A model generated the notes under the pieces. It searched no databases. It had not been told where the DNA came from and saw only the letters and a list, made by a program, of their open reading frames with translations. A program made the translations under genes and the position numbers. Positions 7,642 through 14,620 of a DNA stretch of 64,000 nt are shown here, piece after piece. How positions within the stretch are numbered: position 1 is the first letter of the stretch; every line of letters starts with the position of its first letter. This DNA comes from Kaistella yonginensis (GTDB lineage Bacteria; Bacteroidota; Bacteroidia; Flavobacteriales; Weeksellaceae), in contig NZ_JAUFQB010000011.1 of assembly GCF_030409525.1 (NCBI RefSeq), positions 1 to 64,000 on the forward strand, given 5' to 3'.

Positions 7642-8067
7642 TTATTTTTTTTCAAGTTCGACCGCGTAGTCAAGCTTGTTCAATTTCTCTTCTAATTTTG
7701 CGAGATCCTTCTCTAGCTTTGCAATTTTTTGATTGCTGCTTCTTAAATCTTTATTTGCTGATTCTGTTTTCCTCAAAAGCTTGGCTGTGTTTTTTGCATC
7801 TTTCGCGGTATCTTTTGGGCTCGATGGCGAAAATTTGTTGGTCGCTTTATTCGATTGTTTATTGAGGCTTTCTACCTCTTTGGTGATTTTGGCATTATTT
7901 TGCAGCTCTTTTTCTAAGTCCATTTTTTTAGCAATCACTTGTCCTTTGATTTTTACAACCAAAGCTTTTTGCTTCATTTCTTTTAGGTTTTGTTCTTGAG
8001 CCGGGGCAGAAATAGAAATCATTGTAAATCCGAAGATTAAAAGTAGCGCGATCAATTTTGTTTTCAT
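7642..8067 (-). CDS. Exported coiled-coil protein, unknown function
   Basis: 141 residues. A Sec signal peptide (about residues 1-23, ending SISAPAQ) is followed by a highly charged Lys/Glu/Asn-rich body with no cysteine. Residues from about 98 to the end (KTESANKDLR, KIAKLEKDLAKLEEKLNKL) show heptad spacing of Leu/Ile typical of a coiled coil. A short Ser/Pro patch (FSPSSPKD) splits the protein. I do not recognise a family. A periplasmic or surface structural protein is possible. Its own -7 element lies 30 bp upstream. Confidence 0.65.
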   Translation of the reverse strand: MKTKLIALLLIFGFTMISISAPAQEQNLKEMKQKALVVKIKGQVIAKKMDLEKELQNNAKITKEVESLNKQSNKATNKFSPSSPKDTAKDAKNTAKLLRKTESANKDLRSSNQKIAKLEKDLAKLEEKLNKLDYAVELEKK

Positions 8068-8097
8068 AGTGCTTTATTGTATTTGATTAACAGCAGG

Positions 8098-8105
8098 CAA
8101 AAATA
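8098..8105 (-). promoter_or_regulatory. -7 element for the coiled-coil protein
   Basis: Minus-strand TATTTTTG, 30 bp before the ATG at 8067. Confidence 0.4.
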
Positions 8106-8174
8106 ATCGAAATAATCATCAAAACATTGCTTTTTGCAAATTATTATAAAACCGCTTGATGAGTCTATAAAAAA

Positions 8175-8200
8175 AATCCAGAAAAATATTTTTCTGGATT
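8175..8200 (-). terminator. Terminator of the 80-residue membrane protein
   Basis: AATCCAGAAAAA (8175-8186) pairs with TTTTTCTGGATT (8189-8200). A T-run follows on the minus strand. Confidence 0.75.
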
Positions 8201-8222
8201 CATTATTTGAAATATTGTAGAA

Positions 8223-8465
8223 CTATTTACTGCCTCCTCCTCTTGCGATTAGGGCAATAATAACGATCAGTACCAAAGCACCAATTACCCAAACCAATGG
8301 ATTACTCATCCAGTCTGCACCCATCATGTCGCTGCCTTTGTTTACATCTACATCTACTTTTAAATCAGCTGCTCCTTCCTGTGCTCTAACCATTAGTACT
8401 GAGAAATTTGCAATCAATGCCAATGCGAAAATCTGAAACTTTGAGAATAAATTAGATCGTGTCAT
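8223..8465 (-). CDS. Small exported membrane protein, unknown function
   Basis: 80 residues: a signal peptide (about 1-29, ending VRAQ), a short acidic/polar stretch with alternating DVDVN, then one strong transmembrane helix (PLVWVIGALVLIVIIALIA) followed by a glycine/serine-lysine tail. The layout suggests an N-out single-pass inner-membrane protein after cleavage. I do not recognise a functional family. It is monocistronic, with its own terminator. Its high hydrophobicity and tiny periplasmic part suggest a modulator or assembly peptide, but that is only inference. Confidence 0.65.
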   Translation of the reverse strand: MTRSNLFSKFQIFALALIANFSVLMVRAQEGAADLKVDVDVNKGSDMMGADWMSNPLVWVIGALVLIVIIALIARGGGSK

Positions 8466-8556
8466 AATTTTAAATTTTTAATGTTATTAATTTTACCAAT
8501 TCTAAAATTATACCAAAATAAAAATGAGCTTCATTTAGAGCTGAATAATCAGTCAT

Positions 8557-9054
8557 TTAAAGAAGGTGCTCCATTAAAAAATCATCCATCACATAACCAT
8601 TTCCGATGTCAAAAACTTCCTCTTTAAAAACTTTGAAACCTTGTGATTCATACATTTTTCTGGCGGGGTTTTCTTTGTTTACATTTAGAATAATTCGTTT
8701 GTCACTTGTTTCTGCTGTCATTTTTTTCATGAAATCGAGTCCTTTTTTACCCAATCCTTTTCCTTTAAATTCGTTTAAAAGATAAATGCGATGAAGTTTG
8801 GTAGTCTCTTTCTCATAATGAAATTCAAAACCGATAAATCCCGCAGGAATCACATCACTTAAAATTAAATAATACTGATAATTGGGGTTTTGAAGCTGTT
8901 TAAATAATTCATCTTTTGCATACATTTCGGTTAACATATACTCAATCTGGTCTGTAGATAAGATATTTGCGTAGGCAGAATTCCAGGATTTTTCTGCTAG
9001 TTCTTGGAGCAGTGTAATATCTTGGTCGGTTGCTTTTTTAAACGATACCATCAA
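8557..9054 (-). CDS. GNAT-family N-acetyltransferase
   Basis: 165 residues with the GNAT fold: FKKATDQDITLLQEL at the N-terminus, the beta4 strand IPAGFIGFEFHYE, the acetyl-CoA pyrophosphate loop LNEFKGKGLGKKGLDF (R/QxxGxG/A-like) and ILNVNKENPARKMYESQGF near the end. The family transfers acetyl from acetyl-CoA to amines; the acceptor is unknown. The gene lies 12 bp downstream of the metallophosphoesterase stop, so the two are probably cotranscribed. The start may be either of two tandem ATGs. Confidence 0.85.
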   Translation of the reverse strand: MMVSFKKATDQDITLLQELAEKSWNSAYANILSTDQIEYMLTEMYAKDELFKQLQNPNYQYYLILSDVIPAGFIGFEFHYEKETTKLHRIYLLNEFKGKGLGKKGLDFMKKMTAETSDKRIILNVNKENPARKMYESQGFKVFKEEVFDIGNGYVMDDFLMEHLL

Positions 9055-9066
9055 CTTATTTTTAAA

Positions 9067-10272
9067 TTAACTCAGTTCAAATAAGGTTATTTCTGGATCA
9101 ATACCAACTCTTCCGGGGTAACCAATCACGCCGAAACCTCTGTTTACGTATAGATACTGGTCATTGCTTTCATATAAATCCGCCCATTTTTTATAACGGT
9201 ATTGCGCAGGAGACCATCGAATATTTTTAAGATCGAGCCCGAATTGCATGCCATGCGTATGTCCGGAAAGTGTAAGCTGAACCTTTGAAGGGTGTTTTTT
9301 CACAATGTAATCAAAGTGCGTTGGGTCGTGGCTCATCAAAATTTTTGCCGCTTCTGGTGGGATTCCCTTCGCCGCTTTATCTAAGTCGCCGTACTGCGGA
9401 AAAGGTTTCTCTCCCCAATTTTCGACGCCTAGCAAATAAAGTTTTTCACCTCCTTGTTCAATGATTCGATGTTCATTTCTTAGCATTTCAAAACCTGCTT
9501 GTTTTTGTAAATTGATTAAATCTGGAAGGTTTTTTGCTTTTTCTGCGGTAGATTCCCACGCGCCGTAATCGCCATAATCATGATTTCCAAGAATCGAAAA
9601 TTTACCATCTTTCGCAGTGATGCTTTTGAAAAGTGCCACAAATGGTTCAAATTCACTAGCATAATTATTTACCATGTCGCCCGTAAACAAAACCAAATCT
9701 GGTTTTTGCTCATTGATCAAATCAATTGCTTGCTGCAATTTTTCGGGGTGTAAAAAACTTCCGGCATGCACATCGGAAATTTGAATGATTTTGTATCCTT
9801 TAAAACTATTGGGTAAACCTTTAATTTTCAGTTTCACTTTTCTAATGGTATGTCGATACTTTCCGAAAATAATTCCATCTAGAAATAAACCAGAAAGTAG
9901 AGCGGCGGTGCCCACCCCAAGAATACTTAGAAATTTCCGACGATCTGGTAAATGGTTTTCGCCAGTACCAAATGATTGTACAAAAAATTGAGCTCCTCGA
10001 CCCAAATCTTCAATGATAAGGAAAAAAGCGACAAATAGTTTGGGCAGCATAAATATCATAAAAATCGAGGCGATAAGTTGAATTCGAGAGTGATCACGGT
10101 CGGTTTTTTTGAAATTTAATATTTCATAAATGAAAAAGAAATACACCAAGATGGTGATTGCCCAATAAGCAATTCTTAAATAGTTGTTGTTGGTTAGGGT
10201 TTTAAACGCTTGATAAATATAAAATTCCAGAGCGAATAAAATTCCCGTAATGATTAAAATGTTTTTCTGCAT
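9067..10272 (-). CDS. Membrane-anchored metallophosphoesterase (YaeI-like)
   Basis: 401 residues from the ATG at 10272. The first 130 or so residues hold three transmembrane helices. These are followed by a DRRKFLSILGVGTAALLSG segment, a fourth hydrophobic stretch resembling a twin-arginine-type region. The calcineurin-like domain then has all metal-ligand motifs: ISDVHAGS, FTGDMVNN, LGNHDYGDYG, a distal SHDPTHFD and LSGHTHGM. Relatives such as YaeI hydrolyse phosphodiester or lipid-linked phosphates at the membrane. An upstream in-frame ATG at 10296 lies inside the preceding terminator stem region, so I did not use it. Confidence 0.87.
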   Translation of the reverse strand: MQKNILIITGILFALEFYIYQAFKTLTNNNYLRIAYWAITILVYFFFIYEILNFKKTDRDHSRIQLIASIFMIFMLPKLFVAFFLIIEDLGRGAQFFVQSFGTGENHLPDRRKFLSILGVGTAALLSGLFLDGIIFGKYRHTIRKVKLKIKGLPNSFKGYKIIQISDVHAGSFLHPEKLQQAIDLINEQKPDLVLFTGDMVNNYASEFEPFVALFKSITAKDGKFSILGNHDYGDYGAWESTAEKAKNLPDLINLQKQAGFEMLRNEHRIIEQGGEKLYLLGVENWGEKPFPQYGDLDKAAKGIPPEAAKILMSHDPTHFDYIVKKHPSKVQLTLSGHTHGMQFGLDLKNIRWSPAQYRYKKWADLYESNDQYLYVNRGFGVIGYPGRVGIDPEITLFELS

Positions 10273-10284
10273 AGTATTGTCAAT

Positions 10285-10316
10285 AAAAAAGCACAAAACA
10301 AATTTTGTGCTTTTTT
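10285..10316. terminator. Terminator between ketosynthase and metallophosphoesterase genes
   Basis: AAAAAAGCACAAAA (10285-10298) pairs perfectly with TTTTGTGCTTTTTT (10303-10316). It ends the minus-strand ketosynthase transcript 20 bp after its stop. Confidence 0.8.
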
Positions 10317-10336
10317 GTATTTTTTAAGGATAATAA

Positions 10337-11404
10337 TTAAGGAAAACGGTAAACAATCGCATTGATGTTCATTCCTGCTCCTACAGAAGTGAACACGATA
10401 TTTCCTTTTTCTTTAAAAGATTGTCCATCCATTTTTCCTTTGATGATTAAGTCAAACATAGTTGGTATTGTAGCTACAGACGAATTTCCTAAATATTGAA
10501 TGGTCATTGGCGAAACCGCATGGTCATAATCTGTTCTGCCGTATAATTTAAACAAACGAGAGATCATGGCATAATCCATTTTGGCATTGGCTTGATGAAT
10601 TAGGATTTTGTCGATATCGTCGATGGTTAAGTGCGCTTTATCGATGGTTTCTTTAATTGCGTCTGGAACGTTTTTCAGTGCATATTCATAGATTTTCCTA
10701 CCGTGCATTCTAATGTATAAAGGTCGGCGGTCTTCATCTTTTTTTAAGGAAGGCGCATTTTCTAAGTAGTTTAATTCTGGCCCGCTATCACAAAGCGTGC
10801 AATCAGCGATAATTCCTACGGTCTCATCATCGGTGGCTTGTACCACCACTGCTCCGGCACCGTCTGCAAAAATCATTTTATTACGGTCAAAAGCATCGGT
10901 AACTCTACTCAATGTTTCTGAACCTACCACCAAGATGAGTTTTGCTTTTTTTGCTTTGATAAGCGTATCTGCCATGATCATGGCTTCTACCCAGCCTGGG
11001 CAACCAAAAATCATGTCATAATTTACGGTTCTTCTGTTCTTGATTCCCAATTTATGTTTAACTCGAGCGGACATCGACGGCATGAAATTGGTCATTCCGT
11101 TATGATCAACTTCTCCAAAATTACTGGCATAGATAATATAGTCCAACTCTTCTTGGTCAATTTTCGCATCATCGATCGCTTCTTTAGCGGCGCGAAAGCC
11201 TAAATCAGAATTAAATTCATCTTCCTGTAAATAACGACGGGTTTCGATTTCGGTGATTTCTACAAACTTCTGAATAACTTCTTCGTTGGGTTTGTCGATT
11301 AATTCACCATCATCAGTATAAAAAACCGAGTTCATGAAATGTTCTTTGCCGATTATCTTAGTAGGAAGGTAACTTCCTGAACCGATTATGATTGTGTTGG
11401 GCAT
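10337..11404 (-). CDS. 3-oxoacyl-ACP synthase III-family ketosynthase
   Basis: 355 residues with the thiolase fold. The Cys-His-Asn triad of KAS III enzymes is visible as Cys135 (MIFGCPGWVEA), His270 (ILIHQANAKMD) and Asn307 (QYLGNSSVATIP), so it should be catalytically active. Such enzymes join a CoA- or ACP-bound acyl starter to malonyl-ACP. It is longer and clearly diverged from the canonical FabH-like protein at 38433, especially in the 20-60 region and the TLCDSGPELNYLE loop. It therefore probably has a special substrate, for example in lipid or pigment biosynthesis. No other biosynthetic gene is adjacent. A -7 element lies 24 bp upstream. Confidence 0.82.
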   Translation of the reverse strand: MPNTIIIGSGSYLPTKIIGKEHFMNSVFYTDDGELIDKPNEEVIQKFVEITEIETRRYLQEDEFNSDLGFRAAKEAIDDAKIDQEELDYIIYASNFGEVDHNGMTNFMPSMSARVKHKLGIKNRRTVNYDMIFGCPGWVEAMIMADTLIKAKKAKLILVVGSETLSRVTDAFDRNKMIFADGAGAVVVQATDDETVGIIADCTLCDSGPELNYLENAPSLKKDEDRRPLYIRMHGRKIYEYALKNVPDAIKETIDKAHLTIDDIDKILIHQANAKMDYAMISRLFKLYGRTDYDHAVSPMTIQYLGNSSVATIPTMFDLIIKGKMDGQSFKEKGNIVFTSVGAGMNINAIVYRFP

Positions 11405-11427
11405 ATATTTGAATGAAAAATTTACGG

Positions 11428-11435
11428 CAAAGTTA
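11428..11435 (-). promoter_or_regulatory. -7 element for the ketosynthase
   Basis: Minus-strand TAACTTTG (TAnnTTTG), part of a divergent promoter region with the element at 11473-11480. Confidence 0.45.
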
Positions 11436-11472
11436 ATAATAATATTGTATCGTTAAGAAACAAAATTATTAT

Positions 11473-11480
11473 TAAATTTG
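11473..11480 (+). promoter_or_regulatory. -7 element for the membrane protein-ubiE-porT operon
   Basis: TAAATTTG, 28 bp before the ATG at 11509. A TTG at 11445-11447 is 25 bp upstream, longer than the usual spacer. Confidence 0.5.
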
Positions 11481-11508
11481 CAAAAGTTTTTTTACTACAA
11501 TATTTCTT

Positions 11509-12078
11509 ATGAAAATCAGTCCATCAGCAAAAGGCTTAATTATTTCAATCATCACCGTATTGGTTGCGTTTGGGATTTATAATTTCTTTTTAGCAAAAAG
11601 AAACTATTATCTGGTTGATAATCCTTCAGAACAAACTTATTATTTTAATATTAATAATGGGGTTGAAAAAATCATCACTGCGGGACAGAAAGTTCAGGTG
11701 GAATTAAAAAAAGGAAACAATCAAATTAAGGTTTTAAATGGTGAAAAGAAGGTTTTGTTTGATTCCGCCTTTGTTGTGAACAAAAACCGGGGCTTGGTAA
11801 ACATTGCTCATCAAGATTATTATATCAATGAACAGTTTTATGGCTATGGTTTAAATAAAGATTCATTAATTGCCGTACGACCCCGAACCACCATCGATGG
11901 AAAACTATTTGTAAATGCTCCGGTACGATTTAATAAATTGTATACGGATGCATTCTATTACAATATCGATGAAGAGTATGATCCAATCGTAAAAAATATT
12001 CAGAAAGTAGAATCCAGAACGAAGATATTTCGAAAAGCTGATTTTTTGAAATATTACAAAGAATATTATCAATTTTAA
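11509..12078 (+). CDS. Single-pass membrane protein upstream of ubiE, unknown function
   Basis: 189 residues. One N-terminal transmembrane helix (GLIISIITVLVAFGIYNFF) is followed by a soluble, Tyr- and Lys-rich beta-strand-like domain (YYLVDNPSEQTYYFNINNG, IKVLNGEKKVLFDSAFVV). I do not recognise a family. It probably has an N-in topology with an extracytoplasmic domain. It opens a tight cluster, with ubiE starting 10 bp after its stop and porT directly after ubiE, so cotranscription with a quinone-biosynthesis gene and an envelope-secretion gene is likely. Confidence 0.65.
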   Translation: MKISPSAKGLIISIITVLVAFGIYNFFLAKRNYYLVDNPSEQTYYFNINNGVEKIITAGQKVQVELKKGNNQIKVLNGEKKVLFDSAFVVNKNRGLVNIAHQDYYINEQFYGYGLNKDSLIAVRPRTTIDGKLFVNAPVRFNKLYTDAFYYNIDEEYDPIVKNIQKVESRTKIFRKADFLKYYKEYYQF

Positions 12079-12088
12079 TAAACCTATT

Positions 12089-12808
12089 TTGAACCAAGTT
12101 ACCCCTTACAATACCGAAGCCGGCAAGAAAAAAGAAGTCGAAGATATGTTCGACAACATTGCACCGAAATACGATTTATTAAATCATGTTCTCTCAATGA
12201 AAATTGATGTTCTATGGAGAAACACCTTGGTGAAATGGATGAACGCTGATCAACCAAAAGAAGTTTTAGATGTTGCCACCGGAACAGGTGATTTAGCAAT
12301 TGCTGTGCAAAAAGGAACAGGCGCCAAAATCGTTGGTCTAGACTTGTCTCAGCAGATGTTAAATGTCGGAATCACCAAAATCCAGAAGATTAATCTAACC
12401 GACCAAATCGAAATGATAAAAGGAGACGCCGAAAATCTACCTTTCGAAAGCAATAAATTCGATGCGGTTTCCGTTGCTTTTGGAGTACGGAACTTCGAAA
12501 ATTTAGAAAAGGGATTGTCTGAACTAAAAAGGGTCGTGAAAGAAGAAAAAAGCGTTTATATTTTAGAATTCTCCAAAGTAGAAGGTTTTTTAGCACCGTT
12601 CTATATGTTCTATTTTAAAAATATTTTGCCTCAAATTGGTAAATTGGTCTCAAAAGACAATCGCGCTTATACTTATTTACCAGACTCGGTAAATGCTTTT
12701 CCTTTTGGCGAAAAAATGAAGTCGATATTGTTAAATGTAGGATTTAAAAAAGTAGAGTACAAAAAATTAAGTTTAGGGATCGCAACTATTTACAAGGCAA
12801 CCAAATAA
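12089..12808 (+). CDS. ubiE: Demethylmenaquinone methyltransferase
   Basis: UbiE/MenG catalyses the last step of menaquinone synthesis, methylating demethylmenaquinone with S-adenosylmethionine. The 239-residue protein shows the family signatures MFDNIAPKYDLLNHVLSM, the SAM-binding VLDVATGTGDLA, GLDLSQQML, GDAENLPF, the VAFGVRNFENLEKGL block, and YTYLPDSVNAFP near the end. There is no ATG upstream of residue 20. The frame opens with TTG at 12089, 10 bp after the previous stop, and the residues after it (NQVTPYN) fit the usual N-terminus, so a TTG start is likely. The porT ATG begins 1 bp after its stop. Confidence 0.93.
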   Translation: MNQVTPYNTEAGKKKEVEDMFDNIAPKYDLLNHVLSMKIDVLWRNTLVKWMNADQPKEVLDVATGTGDLAIAVQKGTGAKIVGLDLSQQMLNVGITKIQKINLTDQIEMIKGDAENLPFESNKFDAVSVAFGVRNFENLEKGLSELKRVVKEEKSVYILEFSKVEGFLAPFYMFYFKNILPQIGKLVSKDNRAYTYLPDSVNAFPFGEKMKSILLNVGFKKVEYKKLSLGIATIYKATK

Positions 12809-12809
12809 T

Positions 12810-13595
12810 ATGGGGAACACTCTTTTAAAAATAAATTGTATTGCAGCATTCTTACTGTGCAGCTTTGCAAACGCTCAATTGTTCCGAACCAAAGACCGAA
12901 TGGATAATTTGGAGGGATTCGACGGGCAGAAATTCAGTTACGGATTTTACTTGGCTGCCAATAATTTCGATTATAAGATGGTTCTTCACCCAAAATTTGG
13001 AATGGATGGACAAAAAAATTCGGTGCAAACCAAGTCTGCATATAGTTTTGGAGCAGGTCTTATTGGTAAATTAAGGTTAAATGATAATTTTGATTTACGA
13101 ATCGAACCCGGTTTACAATTTGTTGAACGTGAGATTTTCTTTAATACCCAATCCAATGATCAGTTTGCAGCAGGAACACCTGCCAATCAACCATTTACAC
13201 CCAGGGTTTTAACGGATGCTGATCGATTGCGCACCGTAAAATCTACCTATGTTGATGTGCCATTACTTATTGAAGTTCATGGGGATCGCTGGTATAATTC
13301 TCGCCCGTATGCGGCGGCAGGAGTAAATTGGATGGTGAATTTACAATCCAATAGCAAGGCCGAAGATGATAATCAGCAAGGGATTTTTCGTACGACAGCG
13401 AGTAATTTTGCGTGGTCTGCTGAAATCGGAATGCAGTTTTATTTTAGTAGATTTAAGTTGACACCCGGTTTCAGAGGAACCTTTATGATAAATAACGAAT
13501 CGGTGGCAGATAATGCGGAAACTCCGCCGTATTGGTCATCTGCAATCTCAAGCGCAAAAACCCGAGCGTTTATGTTCGTACTGAAATTTGAATAA
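12810..13595 (+). CDS. porT: Type IX secretion protein PorT (SprT)
   Basis: PorT is an outer-membrane beta-barrel protein required for type IX secretion and gliding in Bacteroidota. The 261 residues have a signal peptide ending SFANAQ, then LFRTKDRMDNLEGFD, FSYGFYLAANNFDYKM, and repeated amphipathic strands ending in an aromatic residue (VLKFE) as barrel proteins do. The ubiE-porT order is a known flavobacterial arrangement and supports the call. The presence of this gene agrees with the type-B CTD adhesin encoded at 21274-28482, an expected substrate of the system. A terminator-like hairpin follows about 25 bp after the stop. Confidence 0.88.
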   Translation: MGNTLLKINCIAAFLLCSFANAQLFRTKDRMDNLEGFDGQKFSYGFYLAANNFDYKMVLHPKFGMDGQKNSVQTKSAYSFGAGLIGKLRLNDNFDLRIEPGLQFVEREIFFNTQSNDQFAAGTPANQPFTPRVLTDADRLRTVKSTYVDVPLLIEVHGDRWYNSRPYAAAGVNWMVNLQSNSKAEDDNQQGIFRTTASNFAWSAEIGMQFYFSRFKLTPGFRGTFMINNESVADNAETPPYWSSAISSAKTRAFMFVLKFE

Positions 13596-13617
13596 AATAT
13601 CCTATTTCAACGATATT

Positions 13618-13649
13618 AAAGAGAAAGTTTCAGGGCTCTCTCTTTTTTT
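13618..13649 (+). terminator. Terminator of the ubiE-porT operon
   Basis: AAAGAGA and TCTCTCTTT arms with a loop of about 12 nt, followed by T7. The stem is modest. Confidence 0.55.
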
Positions 13650-13706
13650 ATTTCGCCATTTCAACAATTAGTAGGCAAGAAGTGATACTTTCAATTTAAT
13701 TTTTTA

Positions 13707-13714
13707 TATTTTTG
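13707..13714 (+). promoter_or_regulatory. -7 element for the coiled-coil/zapA operon
   Basis: TATTTTTG, 30 bp before the ATG at 13745. Confidence 0.45.
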
Positions 13715-13744
13715 CTCAAGAGTTAGAATAAATTAACCTGAGAA

Positions 13745-14047
13745 ATGCTCAAAGATTTAGAAAATAATTTTTCGGTTTTAGAAAAAAAGATTGTAGCGGT
13801 AAGTAAAAGCTATCAAAATCTTAACGAAAAATATTTGGAATTAGATCAAGAGCATGAAGCGTTGAAGATGAAATATGAAGAGGAAAGGAAAAAAAATCAG
13901 GTTTTAGCAGAAGAACAAAAAAATATAAAACTTTATTCAGCAATATCAGGAAACCCAGATCATAACCGATTGATGAAAAATCATATTAACCGATTGATCA
14001 AAGAAGTGGATTATTGTATTGCAGAACTTCAAAACAGTGGATTGTAA
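13745..14047 (+). CDS. Coiled-coil protein preceding zapA
   Basis: 100 residues, almost entirely a predicted coiled coil: LENNFSVLEKKIVAVSKSYQ, LELDQEHEALKMKYEEER and KKNQVLAEEQK carry heptad hydrophobics. A short conserved-looking tail (HNRLMKNHINRLIKEVDYCIAEL) follows. There is no signal peptide. The stop TAA shares its last base with the zapA ATG (TAATG), so the two are almost certainly translationally coupled. Position and shape suggest a division-associated partner of ZapA, functionally reminiscent of ZapB, but no sequence family is recognised and this is inference. Confidence 0.75.
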   Translation: MLKDLENNFSVLEKKIVAVSKSYQNLNEKYLELDQEHEALKMKYEEERKKNQVLAEEQKNIKLYSAISGNPDHNRLMKNHINRLIKEVDYCIAELQNSGL

Positions 14048-14334
14048 TGGATGTAAGAAGAATTACCATCACGATTGCCGGAAGAAGTTATCCGCTGAAT
14101 GTACCCTCCGCAGAGGAAGAAACTTTGCGAAAAGTTGGGAAGCAGATTGAAGCGATGATTAAAGATTTTGAACAGAATTTTGACGTTAGAGATAAACAGG
14201 ATGCTTTGGCCATGTGTTGCTTAAAATTTGGAACCAATGCAGAAGTAGCCCAAATCAATAACGATAAAAACATAATAGATTCCACAGAAAGATTGCAAAA
14301 AATCAATCAATTCTTGGAAGAGTTGGAAAAGTAG
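14047..14334 (+). CDS. zapA: Cell division protein ZapA
   Basis: ZapA binds and bundles FtsZ at the division ring. The 95-residue protein starts MDVRRITITIAGRSYPLNV, the typical N-terminal beta hairpin, continues with SAEEETLRKVGKQIEAMI, and ends in the long helix DALAMCCLKFGTNAEVA...LEELEK that forms the tetramer coiled coil. I used the ATG at 14047, overlapping the upstream stop; an upstream frame start at 14014 lies in the preceding gene. A 6S RNA gene follows immediately. Confidence 0.88.
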   Translation: MDVRRITITIAGRSYPLNVPSAEEETLRKVGKQIEAMIKDFEQNFDVRDKQDALAMCCLKFGTNAEVAQINNDKNIIDSTERLQKINQFLEELEK

Positions 14335-14344
14335 ATTTTTCTTT

Positions 14345-14528
14345 TTCAATCAACGACTGCCTACAATAGTTCTAACACATTACAGGTAAACTCAACGCAA
14401 AACTATTACCGAACGAAAGTTTATTTAATGGCGTGCCGACTTGCTCGGATTACAGAAAGTAAAAAACAGTTCAAATCGTGTTGATTAGGAGTTTACTCTA
14501 AATCCGTGGACTATTGTAGGCTTTTTTT
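14345..14528 (+). ncRNA. ssrS: 6S RNA (flavobacterial type)
   Basis: The stretch between zapA and rny has no ORF but folds as a long rod. The closing stem is GCCTACAATAGT (14359-14370) with ACTATTGTAGGC (14510-14521), perfectly complementary. A second stem GTAAACTC (14386-14393) pairs with GAGTTTAC (14489-14496). Between them are unpaired strands forming a central bubble, and an apical hairpin CCGA/TCGG lies around 14437-14450. A T8 tract directly after the closing stem acts as terminator. Long rod, open-promoter-like bubble and size of roughly 175-185 nt fit 6S RNA, which binds RNA polymerase holoenzyme in stationary phase. The 5' end is estimated, perhaps from a weak TAGATTTT at 14332. Position after zapA parallels ssrS in gammaproteobacteria. 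Confidence 0.8.
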
Positions 14529-14620
14529 TAACCAATAATCAAGGTTGATGAAAAGAAAAATTATTTTTTTTAATCTAAAAGCTTGATTTTTAACAGAATT
14601 ATTATTAAAACTAAACATAT

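Noticed and set aside
14345-14528. Riboswitch or tmRNA instead of 6S RNA
   Set aside because: No aptamer-like core or tag ORF was seen, and the single long rod with terminal terminator fits 6S better.
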